Shown: positions 17,137 through 26,859 of the stretch, piece after piece
Layout of the letters: every line of letters starts with the position of its first letter
Position numbering within the stretch: position 1 is the stretch's first letter
Source: Vineibacter terrae
Lineage (GTDB): Bacteria; Pseudomonadota; Alphaproteobacteria; Reyranellales; Reyranellaceae
Direction of reading: 5' to 3'
Assembly: GCF_008039615.1 (NCBI RefSeq)
Contig: NZ_VDUZ01000007.1
Location: forward strand, 1 to 64,000
DNA: 64,000 bases
The notes under the pieces: generated by a model
The model's input: only the letters and a program-made list of their open reading frames with translations
Told to the model about the DNA's origin: nothing
Database searches by the model: none
Translations under genes and position numbers: made by a program

Positions 17137-17742
17137 TCAGAGCAGACGCCCCAGGGGCGCGAAGCTGAGGCGGTGATGCGGCGTCGGCCCGAGCTTCTGC
17201 AGTCCGGCCAGGTGCGCGGGCACCGAGTACCCGACATTGGTAGCCCAGCCATAGCCCGGATGGCGGATATCGAGCCGGTGCATGATGCGGTCGCGGGTGA
17301 CCTTGGCGATGATGGAGGCGGCGGCGATCGAGTAGCTGAGCGCATCACCGCTGACGACGACCTCCACGGGACAGGCGAGCGGTGGCGGCCGGTTGCCGTC
17401 GACCAGCGCCATGGCCGGGGCGGTCGGCAGCGCGGCCACCGCCCGGCGCATCGCCAGGAAGCTGGCTTGCAGAATGTTGAAGCGGTCGATCTCGCGCGCG
17501 CTGGCGGCGCCGACGCCGATCAGCACCGCGTCACTCTTGCGCAGCGACCTGTAGGCCTTCTCCCGCTCCTCGATGGTGAGCTTCTTGGAGTCGTCGAGCA
17601 GCCGCAGCAGGCTGCGCTTGGCACGCGTTCTGTCGAGGATGACGGCGGCGGCCAGCACCGGCCCGGCCAACGGCCCGCGGCCGGCTTCATCGATGCCGGC
17701 GACAAGGCCTTCATGGCGCGATTCGATTCTAAAACTGGGCAT
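17137..17742 (-). CDS. rnhB: Ribonuclease HII
   Basis: A 201-residue enzyme that cuts the RNA strand of RNA-DNA hybrids, including single ribonucleotides in DNA. The catalytic pair is D18-E19 in GIDEAGRGPLAGPV, and further conserved blocks are DDSKKLTIEERE, ALVDGNRPP and SIAAASIIAKVTRDRIM. Length is typical. I chose the ATG at 17742 because it leaves the usual short leader before the active site; an upstream start would add 16 residues. Downstream on the same strand, 173 bases away, is ccrM, with its own promoter in between. Confidence 0.95.
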   Translation of the reverse strand: MPSFRIESRHEGLVAGIDEAGRGPLAGPVLAAAVILDRTRAKRSLLRLLDDSKKLTIEEREKAYRSLRKSDAVLIGVGAASAREIDRFNILQASFLAMRRAVAALPTAPAMALVDGNRPPPLACPVEVVVSGDALSYSIAAASIIAKVTRDRIMHRLDIRHPGYGWATNVGYSVPAHLAGLQKLGPTPHHRLSFAPLGRLL

Positions 17743-17838
17743 TGCTGGTCGATGGTCAACATCGCCGCCCGCGCCACCGAACGGAAGCAAGATCTTTCAA
17801 CAGCTTGTGGAGATCCTCCGGCGGCGCCGCCGGCAGGG

Positions 17839-19041
17839 TCAGAACAGCGACAGCTGGCCGCCCTGCGAAGCGCTGCCCGCGGCATCGGCCGGAACGCGGA
17901 ACTGGGTGATGTCGAGCGTGTAGCGGAAGCGGTTCATCTCGAACCTGCGCGCCGCCAGCGCAAAGCGCGTGCGCAGCAGCTCGGCGTAGGTGCCCGTGCC
18001 GGTCATGCGCTGGGCCCAGTCCGAATCGTAGAGCTTGCCGCCGCGGGTCTGGCGCACCAGCGACAGGACATGCTCGGCCCGGCCGGGGAAGTGCTCGCGC
18101 AGCCATTCCTCGAACAGCGGCCCGATCTCCAGCGGCAGGCGTAGCACGGTATAGCCGGCCCGCGTCGCCCCGGCCGCTGCCGCCGCCTCGAGGATCGCCT
18201 CCATCTCGTGGTCGTTGATCGCCGGGATCATCGGCGCGCTCATCACGCCGGTGGGGATGCCGGCCTCGCTCAGCGCCTTGATGGCCGCGATGCGGCGCGA
18301 TGGCGTCGAGGCGCGCGGCTCCATGACGTTGGCCAGATGCCGGTCGAGCGTGGTCACCGAGACGAACACCTCGGCCAGCTGGCGCTTGGCCATCGACGCC
18401 AGGATGTCGATGTCGCGCGTGATCAGGTGGTTCTTGGTGACGATGCCCACCGGGTGGTTGAACTCGGCCAGCACCTGCAGGATCGCGCGCGTGATCTTCA
18501 GCTCGCGCTCGACCGGCTGGTAGGGGTCGGTGTTGGTGCCCATCGCCATGACGTTGCAGCGATAGGATTTCTTCGACAACTCCTGGCGCAGCAGCTGCGC
18601 GGCGTCGGGCTTGAACAGCAGCTTGGTCTCGAAATCCAGGCCCGGCGACAGGCCGAGATAGGCGTGGCTGGGCCGCGCGAAGCAATAGATGCAGCCGTGC
18701 TCGCAGCCCCGGTAGGGGTTGATCGAGCGATCGAACGGCACGTCCGGCGAGGTGTTGCGGGCGATGATCGTGCGCGTGGCATCGCGGGTCAGCGTCGTGG
18801 CCAGGCGCGGCGGGTCCTCGTCCTCGGGGTGGGGGTTGACTTTGCCGGCGTCGCGGTCGTCCGCCGATCCCCAGCCGTCGTCGACCGCCACCGTCGTCTG
18901 GCTGTCGTAGCGGTTGGCCGGGTTGCCGATCGCGCCGCGGCCCTTGCGGGCGCGCGCCGCGACGGCCGCGTCGTGCGCCATGGGCGCGGTATCGAAGCCC
19001 TCGATGTCCGGCCCCGGCAGGGGTGTCGAACGGGGTCTCAT
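17839..19041 (-). CDS. PA0069-family radical SAM protein
   Basis: A 400-residue protein of the radical S-adenosylmethionine superfamily. The [4Fe-4S] ligands are in the RGCEHGCIYCFARP motif (C-x3-C-x2-C, near residues 113-120), followed by the usual TIM-barrel features (VMAMGTNTDPYQPVE, VGIVTKNHLITRD). The best-known bacterial homologues are called PA0069 after Pseudomonas; DNA photolyase-like (spore photoproduct lyase-like) chemistry has been proposed for related groups, but the reaction is not known. The ATG at 19041 matches the usual N-terminus (MRPRSTPLPGP). It lies 97 bases upstream of rnhB on the same strand. Confidence 0.9.
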   Translation of the reverse strand: MRPRSTPLPGPDIEGFDTAPMAHDAAVAARARKGRGAIGNPANRYDSQTTVAVDDGWGSADDRDAGKVNPHPEDEDPPRLATTLTRDATRTIIARNTSPDVPFDRSINPYRGCEHGCIYCFARPSHAYLGLSPGLDFETKLLFKPDAAQLLRQELSKKSYRCNVMAMGTNTDPYQPVERELKITRAILQVLAEFNHPVGIVTKNHLITRDIDILASMAKRQLAEVFVSVTTLDRHLANVMEPRASTPSRRIAAIKALSEAGIPTGVMSAPMIPAINDHEMEAILEAAAAAGATRAGYTVLRLPLEIGPLFEEWLREHFPGRAEHVLSLVRQTRGGKLYDSDWAQRMTGTGTYAELLRTRFALAARRFEMNRFRYTLDITQFRVPADAAGSASQGGQLSLF

Positions 19042-19131
19042 GGCGGTGCCTTGATGAGAACGAAAGAAGAACAAATTGACTCGGCAAAGGGCGCGAGTCA
19101 AGCCTGTCCAGTCGTCCTCGGACGAGCGGCC

Positions 19132-19689
19132 TCAGCCGCTGCGGGGTGGCTTGCCCTCGTTCAGGCGCGGCAGCAGCTCGGCGAAGTTGCAGGGCCGATA
19201 GCGGATATCGAGCTGGTACTTCAGGATGTCGTCCCAGCCGTCGCGGCAGGCGCCGGGCGAGCCGGGCAGGCCGAAGATGTAGGTGCCGCCCGCGACACCG
19301 GCGACGGCGCGGCTCTGCATGGTCGAGGTGCCGATCTTCTGGAAGCTGATCCAGCGGAAGGTCTCGCCGAAGCCTTCGATCTCCTTCTCGAACAGGCCCT
19401 TGAGCGCCTCGGGGGTGACGTCGCGCCCTGTGACCCCGGTGCCGCCCGTCGTGATCACGACCTCGATCGCGGGATCCTGGATCCAGGCGGTGACCCGGCG
19501 CCGGATGTGCTCGATATCGTCGGTCACGATGGCGCGGTCGACGAGGTGATGGCCCGCACCCTTGATGCGCTCGACCAGGGTGTCGCCCGATTTGTCGTCG
19601 GCCAGGGTGCGGGTGTCCGAGACCGTGAGCACGGCGATGTTGACCGGCTTGAACGGCCGGCTCTCGTCGATGCGGTCCATGCGCGTCAT
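19132..19689 (-). CDS. moaB: Molybdenum cofactor biosynthesis protein MoaB
   Basis: A 185-residue MoaB/MogA-type protein. The molybdopterin-binding signature is ITTGGTGVTGRDVTPEAL, followed by E-I-E-G-F-G-E-T-F-R and the AVAGVAGGTYIFGLPGSP loop. The family adenylylates molybdopterin before metal insertion in MogA; for many MoaB the activity is less clear. The start at 19689 has GTGAGG five to six bases before it; starts further upstream would add an unlikely leader. It is divergent from the FAD oxidoreductase gene starting at 19739, so the 49 bases between hold both promoters. Confidence 0.93.
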   Translation of the reverse strand: MTRMDRIDESRPFKPVNIAVLTVSDTRTLADDKSGDTLVERIKGAGHHLVDRAIVTDDIEHIRRRVTAWIQDPAIEVVITTGGTGVTGRDVTPEALKGLFEKEIEGFGETFRWISFQKIGTSTMQSRAVAGVAGGTYIFGLPGSPGACRDGWDDILKYQLDIRYRPCNFAELLPRLNEGKPPRSG

Positions 19690-19738
19690 GACATCCTCAC
19701 GGTCTTGCATTGCGGTGGCCCGGACTATAGGCGTTTCC

Positions 19739-21355
19739 ATGATGTCCACCCACGCGCATGATGTCGTCATCATCGGCGCCGGCCACAACGGCCTGGTGTG
19801 CGCGGCCTACCTCGCCGCCGCCGGGCTGAAGGTGAAGGTGCTCGAGCAGCGCGGCGTGGTGGGCGGCGCGGCGGTGACGGAGGAATTCCACCCCGGCTTC
19901 CGCAACTCCGTCGCGTCCTACACGGTGAGCCTGCTGCAGCCGCGGATCATCCGCGACCTCGAGCTGCGTCGCCACGGGCTGGAGATCGTGCATCGCCGTC
20001 TGGCCAATTTCCTGCCGCTGCCCGATGGCGGCTACCTCAAGGCCGGCGATGGGGTCACCCGCGGCGAGATCGCGCGCTTCAGCCCGCGCGATGCCGAACG
20101 GTACGACGCCTACGGTGCCGAGATCGAGGCCATAGCCGACGTGCTGCGCGCGCTTGCGTTGCAGCAGCCGCCCAATCTCGTCGGGTCGTGGCGGCTCGGT
20201 CTTGCCGAAGCCTGGCGCGCGCTCGCCACCGGCAACCGCCTGCGCCGGCTGACGCCGCCGCAGCGCCGCACGCTGCTCGACCTCTTCACCAAGTCGGCCG
20301 GCGATTATCTCGATGGCTGGTTCGAGGCCGATGCCGTGAAGGCCCTGTTCGGCTTCGACTCGATCGTGGGCACCTATGCCAGCCCCTACACGCCCAACAC
20401 GGCCTATGTGCTGCTGCACCACGTGTTCGGCGAAGTGAACGGCCGCAAGGGTGCATGGGGCCATGCGATCGGCGGCATGGGGGCGATCACCCAGGCGATG
20501 GCGCGCTCGGCGCGCGAGCGCGGGGTCGAGATCGAGACCGACACGGCGGTGCGCGAGGTGATCATCGAGCGTGACCGCGCGGTCGGCGTCGTGCTGCAGG
20601 ACGGGCGCACCGTGCGGGCGCGCGCCGTCGCCGGCAACGTCAACCCGAGGCTGCTGTTCGAGCGCCTGGTGCCGCCGGAGGCGGTGCCCGCCGATTTCCT
20701 GGAACGCATGCGGCGCTGGCGCTGCGGGTCGGGCACGTTCCGCATGAATGTCGCGCTGTCGGCCCTGCCCAGCTTCACGTGCCTGCCGAGCACCGGCGTT
20801 GCCGACCATCATACGGCCGGCATCATCATCGCGCCGTCGCTGGCCTACATGGACCGTGCCTATGACGATGCCAAACGCGACGGCTGGAGCCGCGAGCCGA
20901 TTGTCGAGATGCTGATCCCCTCGACCCTGGACGACAGCCTGGCGCCCAAGGGCGCGCATGTCGCCAGCCTGTTCTGCCAGCATGTGCAGCCACAGCTCTC
21001 CGGTGGCCGGTCATGGGACGATCATCGCGACGAGGTCGCGGACCTGATGGTCGCGACCGTCGAGCGTCATGCCCCCGGCTTCGCCGCCAGCATCGTTGGC
21101 CGCCAGATCCTGAGCCCGCTCGATCTGGAGCGGACCTTCGGGCTCGTCGGTGGCGACATCTTCCACGGCGCCTTGTCGCTCGACCAGATCTTCAGCGCGC
21201 GCCCGATGCTGGGCTATGCCGACTATCGCTCGGCCGTGCGCGGCCTGTATCTCTGCGGCTCGGGCACCCATCCCGGCGGCGGGGTGACCGGTGCGCCGGG
21301 CCATAACGCGGCGCGCGTCATCATCGCCGACAGCCGCCGCGGCTTTCGCGCCTGA
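19739..21355 (+). CDS. FAD-dependent oxidoreductase (PYROXD2/CrtI-like)
   Basis: A 538-residue flavoprotein. The N-terminus binds FAD: DVVIIGAGHNGLVCAAYLAA with the G-x-G-x-x-G pattern, then a conserved VLEQRGVVGGAAVTEE. The family includes carotenoid desaturases and vertebrate PYROXD2-like proteins; the C-terminal motif GLYLCGSGTHPGGGVTGAPG is typical. The substrate is unknown: no carotenoid genes lie nearby, so phytoene desaturation is unlikely. Start: ATG at 19739 or the adjacent ATG at 19742; there is no clear Shine-Dalgarno and TATAGG lies 7 bases upstream, so translation may be leaderless. Converges on the CoA transferase gene at 21364, 8 bases away. Confidence 0.88.
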   Translation: MMSTHAHDVVIIGAGHNGLVCAAYLAAAGLKVKVLEQRGVVGGAAVTEEFHPGFRNSVASYTVSLLQPRIIRDLELRRHGLEIVHRRLANFLPLPDGGYLKAGDGVTRGEIARFSPRDAERYDAYGAEIEAIADVLRALALQQPPNLVGSWRLGLAEAWRALATGNRLRRLTPPQRRTLLDLFTKSAGDYLDGWFEADAVKALFGFDSIVGTYASPYTPNTAYVLLHHVFGEVNGRKGAWGHAIGGMGAITQAMARSARERGVEIETDTAVREVIIERDRAVGVVLQDGRTVRARAVAGNVNPRLLFERLVPPEAVPADFLERMRRWRCGSGTFRMNVALSALPSFTCLPSTGVADHHTAGIIIAPSLAYMDRAYDDAKRDGWSREPIVEMLIPSTLDDSLAPKGAHVASLFCQHVQPQLSGGRSWDDHRDEVADLMVATVERHAPGFAASIVGRQILSPLDLERTFGLVGGDIFHGALSLDQIFSARPMLGYADYRSAVRGLYLCGSGTHPGGGVTGAPGHNAARVIIADSRRGFRA

Positions 21356-21363
21356 GGGCCGAT

Positions 21364-22512
21364 CTATTCAGCTGCTTTGCTTGCAAGCGCGCCCAGCACC
21401 GCCTGCGTATCGCCGCCCAGCGCCGGCGGCTCGTGGCGCACCGGCAGTGTCTCGCCGTCGAAGCGGACCGGGAACCCGAATGTCTGCGTCTTCACGCCGG
21501 AGGGCAGGGTGATGGGCTGCACCCAGCCCATATGCGCGACCTGCGGGTCGGCTAGCACCTGGGCGTAGCTGTTGATGCGGCCATGCGGCACCCCGGCGGC
21601 CTCGAACGCCGCGATCCAATGATCGACGGGCTGCGTCGCGAACACGTGCTCCAGGATGTCCTTCAATGCCACCTGGTTCTGGGCCCGCAGCAATGTGGTG
21701 GTGAAGCGCGCGTCGGCGAGCAGGTCGGGGCGCGCCACCACCTCGGTCACGGCCTGCCACAGCCGGTCATTGCCGGCCGCGATCACGAAATAGCCGTCCT
21801 GCGCCTTGAAGGCCTGATAGGGGGCATTGCGCGGATGCGCCGAGCCCAGCTTGCGCGGGTCGCGGCCGGTGCCGAAGAACTCGCTGGTCTGCAGGGCGGC
21901 GATGCCGAGGCTGGCGCCCAGCATCGATACGTCGATATGCCCACCCGGGCCGCCGTTCTGCACCACGCGCAGCTTGGCGGCGATCGCGAACGCGCCGTAC
22001 AGGCCGGCGGTGAAATCGGAGACCGGCACGCCGCACTTCACCGGCGCGCCATCGGGCTCGCCGGTGACGCTCATGATGCCGGAGACCGCCTGCACCGTGA
22101 CGTCGAAGCCGCCTTCGCCGCTGCGCGGGCCGGTCTGGCCGAAGGCCGAGATGGAGCAATATATCAGGCCCGGCTTCTCGTCCTTGAGCGCCGCGTAGCC
22201 CAGCCCAAGCCGGCCCATGACGCCGGGCCGGTTGTTCTCGACCACGACGTCAGCCGACAGGATCAGCGCGCGCGCCTGCTTCTTGTGCTCCGGGTTCTTC
22301 AGGTCGAGCACGATCGAGCGCTTGTTGCGGTTCAGCGAGGCGAAGTTCTCGCTGTAGCCGTTGGAGATCGGCGGCCACTGGCGCAGCATGTCGCCGCCGG
22401 GCGGCTCGATCTTGATGACGTCGGCGCCGAGGTCGGCCAGCAGCATGCCGCAGAACGGCCCGGCCGCGACCTGGCAGAACTCGATCACCCTCACACCGGC
22501 CAGCGGCAGCAT
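21364..22512 (-). CDS. CaiB/BaiF-type CoA transferase
   Basis: A 382-residue family III CoA transferase that moves CoA between carboxylic acids. Conserved features: an N-terminal LAGVRVIEFCQVAAGPFCGMLLADLGADVIKIE segment, the nearby R-x-x-R-S-I-V-L-D-L-K motif (NRNKRSIVLDLKN), and GGFDVTVQAVSGIMSVTGEP. Such enzymes often act on carnitine, oxalate, bile-acid or itaconate derivatives; the substrate here cannot be named. The start at 22512 (MLPLAGVRV) is the usual N-terminus; a longer form would add 22 unlikely residues. It lies 16 bases upstream in map order of the lytic transglycosylase, same strand. Confidence 0.92.
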   Translation of the reverse strand: MLPLAGVRVIEFCQVAAGPFCGMLLADLGADVIKIEPPGGDMLRQWPPISNGYSENFASLNRNKRSIVLDLKNPEHKKQARALILSADVVVENNRPGVMGRLGLGYAALKDEKPGLIYCSISAFGQTGPRSGEGGFDVTVQAVSGIMSVTGEPDGAPVKCGVPVSDFTAGLYGAFAIAAKLRVVQNGGPGGHIDVSMLGASLGIAALQTSEFFGTGRDPRKLGSAHPRNAPYQAFKAQDGYFVIAAGNDRLWQAVTEVVARPDLLADARFTTTLLRAQNQVALKDILEHVFATQPVDHWIAAFEAAGVPHGRINSYAQVLADPQVAHMGWVQPITLPSGVKTQTFGFPVRFDGETLPVRHEPPALGGDTQAVLGALASKAAE

Positions 22513-22528
22513 CTCGGGACCTCTGGAG

Positions 22529-24457
22529 CTAGCGTCGCGCGTCGCGCGCGGTGTGCGTCGGCCACTGGGCCTGGGCAACCTGGTCCAGCGACTCGGCCCG
22601 CTGGCCCAGCCGCATGCGGTAGATCCAGTAATTCGCCATGACCGACTCGAGGTAGCCGCGCGTCTCGTTGATGGGAATCGATGCGGCGAACAGCAACGGG
22701 TCGTTGGCCAGGTCGGCCGCGGCGAGCCAGCGGTTCACGTTGCCCGGCCCGGCGTTGTAGGCGGGCACCACCTGCATCAGGTTGTTGGCGTAGTCGTCAA
22801 GCAGGGTCTGCAGGTAGCTCTGGCCCAGCGACACGTTGTGGCTCGGGTCGTAGCGGTCGGTGCCGATCCGGTCGGGCATCGACTGGCGCTCCATCTGGGC
22901 GGCGGTGCCGGGCATGAGCTGCATCAGCCCCATGGCGCCGGCCCAGGAGCGGGCGCGCGGATTGAAGGCCGATTCCTGGCGCATCACGGCGAAGACCAGG
23001 GCGCGGTCGACACTGAAGCCCTCGCGCGGCGTGTAGGGCGGAATTGGATAGAGCGCGTTGTCCAGGCCTTCGATCTTCTCCGGCCGCTCGCGCGCCTGGG
23101 TGGCGACCTTCAGCGCCAGGCTGGGCAGCTTCGCCTCCTCGGCCAGAGCCAGCACGGCCTCGACCATGCGCGGGTCGGCGTCCAGCGCGGCGGCGTTCAG
23201 CTCGACCTCGGCATTGCTCACGGCCTTCAGCTGCAGCAGCGCCAGCCCGCGGCGTGCGGTGCGATCGTCGCGCAGCAGGCTGCGGCGGGTGCTGTTGAGC
23301 TCCGCGGCCTTCCATTGCGGCCGCACCTCGACGCCCAGGGTGCGCAGCGCGATCAGCCCGTAGAACGTGCGGTCGTAGATCGCGGCCCGCTTCATCCACA
23401 AGGCAAAGCGTTCGGGGCTGCCGGCCGCCAGGTTGGCACGCGCCGCCCAGAAGGCGCCGGCAGCGATGGTGGCGGAATAGGCGCGATCGCCCGGCGTCTC
23501 GGCGACACGCTCGAACTGGCGGGCAGCCTCGCTGAAGGCACCCTGGCGCCAGGCCGCGATGCCGGCCTGGAAGGCGGCCGAGGGCCGATCGTCATAGTCC
23601 TGCACGATCGGCTGGTCCTCGCCGCCGCTCTCGACCTGGCGGCTGCCGATCTCCGCGCGCCAGCGCTGCACCTCGTCCGGCGGCAGGGCACGCTGCGTGT
23701 CGGGCAGGTCCAGCACCAGACGCGCGGCCGAGAAGCCGCGATCCTCGATCATGCGCGCCAGCCGGCTGCGGATCGAGGCAGCCTGCACGGACTCACCGCC
23801 CATCATGCGCGCATCGGGCGCGATGGAACGCGAGGCCGTGGCGAACGTGGCCGCCTGCGGCTCGGGAGCGCCCGCCGGCCGGCGCGCCAGCGCGGCCTTG
23901 TAGATATTGGGGGCGTCGGGGTGGTCACCATAGTCCCGCAGCCAGTCGGCGAGCTGGTCGTAGGACGCAGCGTAGCCCGAAGACAGGTAGCGCTGCGCCA
24001 GCACGTAGCCGACGAGCACCTTGTCGCGCAGGGCGCCGATATCGGTGTCGGCAGCGGTCCAATCGCTGCTGGCCTGGGCGGCGATGATGCGCTGGTAGCG
24101 GGCCACGTCGGCGGAATCCAGCACCGTGGGCGGATTGCCGGCGACCTGCGCGCCCGGGTCGATGTCGATGACCGGCGGCGGCGGCACGTAGGCACGCCGC
24201 GGCGCCGCCTGCGGGCGGAACGTGGTGCGCTTGGCCGGCGCCGGCCGCGCCGCCGTGGGGCGCTTTGCCCCGGGGCGCGCCGCCACCGGTCGTGCCGGCG
24301 TTGTGCGCACCGCGGCTGCGCGTTGAGCGGCCGCAGGCTTCGCTGTCGGCACATGCGGTCGTGTCTGCGGCCGGGTGGCCTGCGCCCATCCCTCGGCAGC
24401 CGGCACGGCCGCCCACAGGACCAGCGCGGCAACCGCCGGCAGCACGATCGTCTTCAT
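22529..24457 (-). CDS. Soluble lytic murein transglycosylase
   Basis: A 642-residue exported enzyme of the Slt70 type. A signal peptide occupies about residues 1-26 (MKTIVLPAVAALVLWAAVPAAEGWA), then a Pro/Arg/Ala-rich linker to about 105, a long helical U-domain (about 110-470) and the SLT catalytic domain with E495 in MRQESAFNPRARSWAGAMGLMQLMPG and the AYNAGPGNVNRW motif. It cuts the glycan strands of peptidoglycan to give 1,6-anhydro ends. The ATG at 24457 is preceded by GGAG in GGAGACC. Just downstream, 16 bases away, lies the CaiB-type CoA transferase on the same strand. Confidence 0.92.
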   Translation of the reverse strand: MKTIVLPAVAALVLWAAVPAAEGWAQATRPQTRPHVPTAKPAAAQRAAAVRTTPARPVAARPGAKRPTAARPAPAKRTTFRPQAAPRRAYVPPPPVIDIDPGAQVAGNPPTVLDSADVARYQRIIAAQASSDWTAADTDIGALRDKVLVGYVLAQRYLSSGYAASYDQLADWLRDYGDHPDAPNIYKAALARRPAGAPEPQAATFATASRSIAPDARMMGGESVQAASIRSRLARMIEDRGFSAARLVLDLPDTQRALPPDEVQRWRAEIGSRQVESGGEDQPIVQDYDDRPSAAFQAGIAAWRQGAFSEAARQFERVAETPGDRAYSATIAAGAFWAARANLAAGSPERFALWMKRAAIYDRTFYGLIALRTLGVEVRPQWKAAELNSTRRSLLRDDRTARRGLALLQLKAVSNAEVELNAAALDADPRMVEAVLALAEEAKLPSLALKVATQARERPEKIEGLDNALYPIPPYTPREGFSVDRALVFAVMRQESAFNPRARSWAGAMGLMQLMPGTAAQMERQSMPDRIGTDRYDPSHNVSLGQSYLQTLLDDYANNLMQVVPAYNAGPGNVNRWLAAADLANDPLLFAASIPINETRGYLESVMANYWIYRMRLGQRAESLDQVAQAQWPTHTARDARR

Positions 24458-24642
24458 GATGGAGGTCTCCCCACGCCAGTGGCCCAGGCCAAGGCGTTGG
24501 TTAGTCGATTGCAGGCGCGCGGGCAAGCGGAGGAACCTCCATCTCCGGCTGCTGTCCGGAAGAAGGGATTGCTGCCATGCGTTGACCGGGCTGCGCGCCG
24601 CCCTATAGTCCGCCGACGCTTGAGGATCCCAAGGAGACAGCC

Positions 24643-26850
24643 ATGTCGCTGTGGAACGAGCGCGCGGCCGCCGCGCGCGACATGCTTGCGAAGGTACGCC
24701 AGATCGAGGGTAGCGACGGCGTCACCCGCGAGGCGTTGGCCAAGATCGGCCAGGAGCTGGTCGGCCTGGCGACGCGCACGGAATTCTTTCCCCTCGAGCA
24801 GTTCCCGGTGCGGGCTGACGGCGGCATCTACCGCATCTCGGAAGATCCCGACCATCGCTTTGCGCTCTACGCCTCGGCCGGCGCGGAGGGCAAGCTGGTG
24901 CCGCCGCACAACCATACCACCTGGGCCTGCATCGCCGGCGTGCATGGCCAGGAGCACAATGTGCGCTACAGCCGCGTCGATGATGGCCGCAACGATCCCG
25001 AATACATTACCTTGGAGCGCGGCGGCGAGAGCACGATCGTCAGCGGCAACGTTATCGAGTATCTGCCGGATGACTTCCACACCATCCAGGTGCCGGCTGG
25101 CGGCGCGCCGGCGCTGCATCTGCATCTCTACGGCCTCAGCCTCGAGCATCTGCCGGACCGGGTGACGGTCGAGCAGGAGACCGGCCGTGCCAAGCGCTTC
25201 ATGGCCAAGCCCAGGATCCTGACGCCGCTCATCTCGGCTCAGGAGGTCAAGGCGGTCCTGGGCACCGACGCGGAGCTGGCGTTCTTCGACGCGCGCGAGG
25301 AGGGCGAGTTCAACGAGGGCCACCCGCTGTTCGCCACGCCCTTGCCGCTGTCGAAGCTCGAGCAGCGCGTGCGCGCGCTGCTGCCCAGCCCGGATGCCCG
25401 CATCGTGCTGATGGATAGCGGCGAGGAGGGTCAGATGGGCCGCGCCAACCGCGCCGCCGCCCGCCTGTCGCGCTGCGGCTACGGCAATGTCGCGGTCATG
25501 GATGGCGGGCTGAAGGCCTGGCGCGATGCCGGCTACGAAGTGTTCGGCGGCGTCAACGTGCCCAGCAAGGCCTTCGGCGAGGTGGTCGAGCATGACTGCG
25601 ACACGCCGCGCATCGAGGCGGCCGATCTGAAACAGCTGATCGACGAGGGCAAGGACCTGATCATCCTCGACAGCCGCCCGATGGACGAGTTCCGCAACAT
25701 GTCGATCCCCGGCGGCATCGACTGCCCCGGCGCCGAGCTGGTGTACCGCGTCAAGGATTTCGCGCCCAACCCGGAGACGCTGGTGGTGGTCAACTGCGCC
25801 GGCCGCACGCGCTCCATCATCGGCGCGCAGTCGCTGATCAACGCCGGTCTGCCCAACAAGGTGATTGCCTTGAAGAACGGCACCATGGGCTGGCACCTGG
25901 CCGGCCTGCAGGTGGCACGCGGGCGTCACGACACCTATCGCGGCCAGAGTCAGGCGGCGCTCGGCTGGGCCCGCGAGGCGGCTGCTCGTGTGGCCCAGAA
26001 GGCAGGCATACGTCCGATCCCGATGAGTGAGCTGCGGCGCATCGAGGCGGCCGCGGCCAGCGCCGGCGGCAGCGTCTACAAGCTCGACGTGCGCGATCCG
26101 GCCGAGTACGCCAAGGGGCACCTGATCGGGTTCCGGCATGCGCCGGGTGGTCAGCTGGTGCAGGCCACCGACCACTATGTCGGTGTGCGCAACGCCACGA
26201 TCGTGCTGCACGACAGTGACGGCGTGCGCGCCACCATGACGGCGCACTGGCTGGTGCAGATGGGCTGGCAGAAGGTCCATGTGCTTAAGCACCGGCCGCT
26301 GACGGACGAGATCGAGACCGGTCCCGAGCGCCGTCCGGTGCCTGGCCTCAATCGGGTCGCGGTCGCCACGATCGAGGCGCCGGAGCTGAAGGCGATGGTC
26401 GATGCCGGCGAGGTGCTGGTGGTCGACCTCGACACCTCTATCCGCCACCGGGATGGCCATGTCCCCGGTGCCTGGTTCGCGGTGCGCGCCGGCCTGGGCA
26501 AGACGTTGCCGGAGATGCTGGCGCAGACACCCGGTGCCAAGCAGGTTGTGCTGGTGTCACCCGACGGCGTGTCGGCACGGCTTGCCGCGGCTGATGTGGT
26601 CGAGGACGGTGCCACGACGCTGCCGGTCATGGTGCTGCAGGGCGGCATGCGCGCCTGGCGCGATTCGCGCCTGCCGATCGAGAAAGGCCAGAACCGCATG
26701 GCCGATCCGCCGACCGACGTCTGGTACCGGCCCTATGACCGCGCCGAAGGCGTCGAGGCGGCAATGAACCAGTACCTGACCTGGGAGGTCGACCTGGTCG
26801 GCCAGGTGCAGCGCGACGGCGATGCGCGCTTCAATGTGCTGAAGATGTAG
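24643..26850 (+). CDS. Cysteine dioxygenase-like cupin fused to four rhodanese domains
   Basis: A 735-residue protein. Residues 1-190 look like a cysteine dioxygenase-type cupin: H89-N-H91-T, then H146 in DDFHTIQVP, the iron-ligand pattern of cysteine dioxygenase. Four rhodanese-like domains follow, about 200-315, 325-435, 460-560 and 590-700. Only the second has a cysteine at the sulfur-transfer position (C385 in VVVNCAGRTRS); the others have Ser at S259, S525 and S639 (LMDSGEEG, LHDSDGVR, LVSPDGVS) and are probably structural or sulfur-binding. AAGGAGAC precedes the ATG. The likely role is sulfur or cysteine handling; the domain combination is inferred from the sequence and may be new. It converges on the MetX-like gene across repeat A, copy 2. 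Confidence 0.85.
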   Translation: MSLWNERAAAARDMLAKVRQIEGSDGVTREALAKIGQELVGLATRTEFFPLEQFPVRADGGIYRISEDPDHRFALYASAGAEGKLVPPHNHTTWACIAGVHGQEHNVRYSRVDDGRNDPEYITLERGGESTIVSGNVIEYLPDDFHTIQVPAGGAPALHLHLYGLSLEHLPDRVTVEQETGRAKRFMAKPRILTPLISAQEVKAVLGTDAELAFFDAREEGEFNEGHPLFATPLPLSKLEQRVRALLPSPDARIVLMDSGEEGQMGRANRAAARLSRCGYGNVAVMDGGLKAWRDAGYEVFGGVNVPSKAFGEVVEHDCDTPRIEAADLKQLIDEGKDLIILDSRPMDEFRNMSIPGGIDCPGAELVYRVKDFAPNPETLVVVNCAGRTRSIIGAQSLINAGLPNKVIALKNGTMGWHLAGLQVARGRHDTYRGQSQAALGWAREAAARVAQKAGIRPIPMSELRRIEAAAASAGGSVYKLDVRDPAEYAKGHLIGFRHAPGGQLVQATDHYVGVRNATIVLHDSDGVRATMTAHWLVQMGWQKVHVLKHRPLTDEIETGPERRPVPGLNRVAVATIEAPELKAMVDAGEVLVVDLDTSIRHRDGHVPGAWFAVRAGLGKTLPEMLAQTPGAKQVVLVSPDGVSARLAAADVVEDGATTLPVMVLQGGMRAWRDSRLPIEKGQNRMADPPTDVWYRPYDRAEGVEAAMNQYLTWEVDLVGQVQRDGDARFNVLKM

Positions 26851-26859
26851 CTCTCTTCC

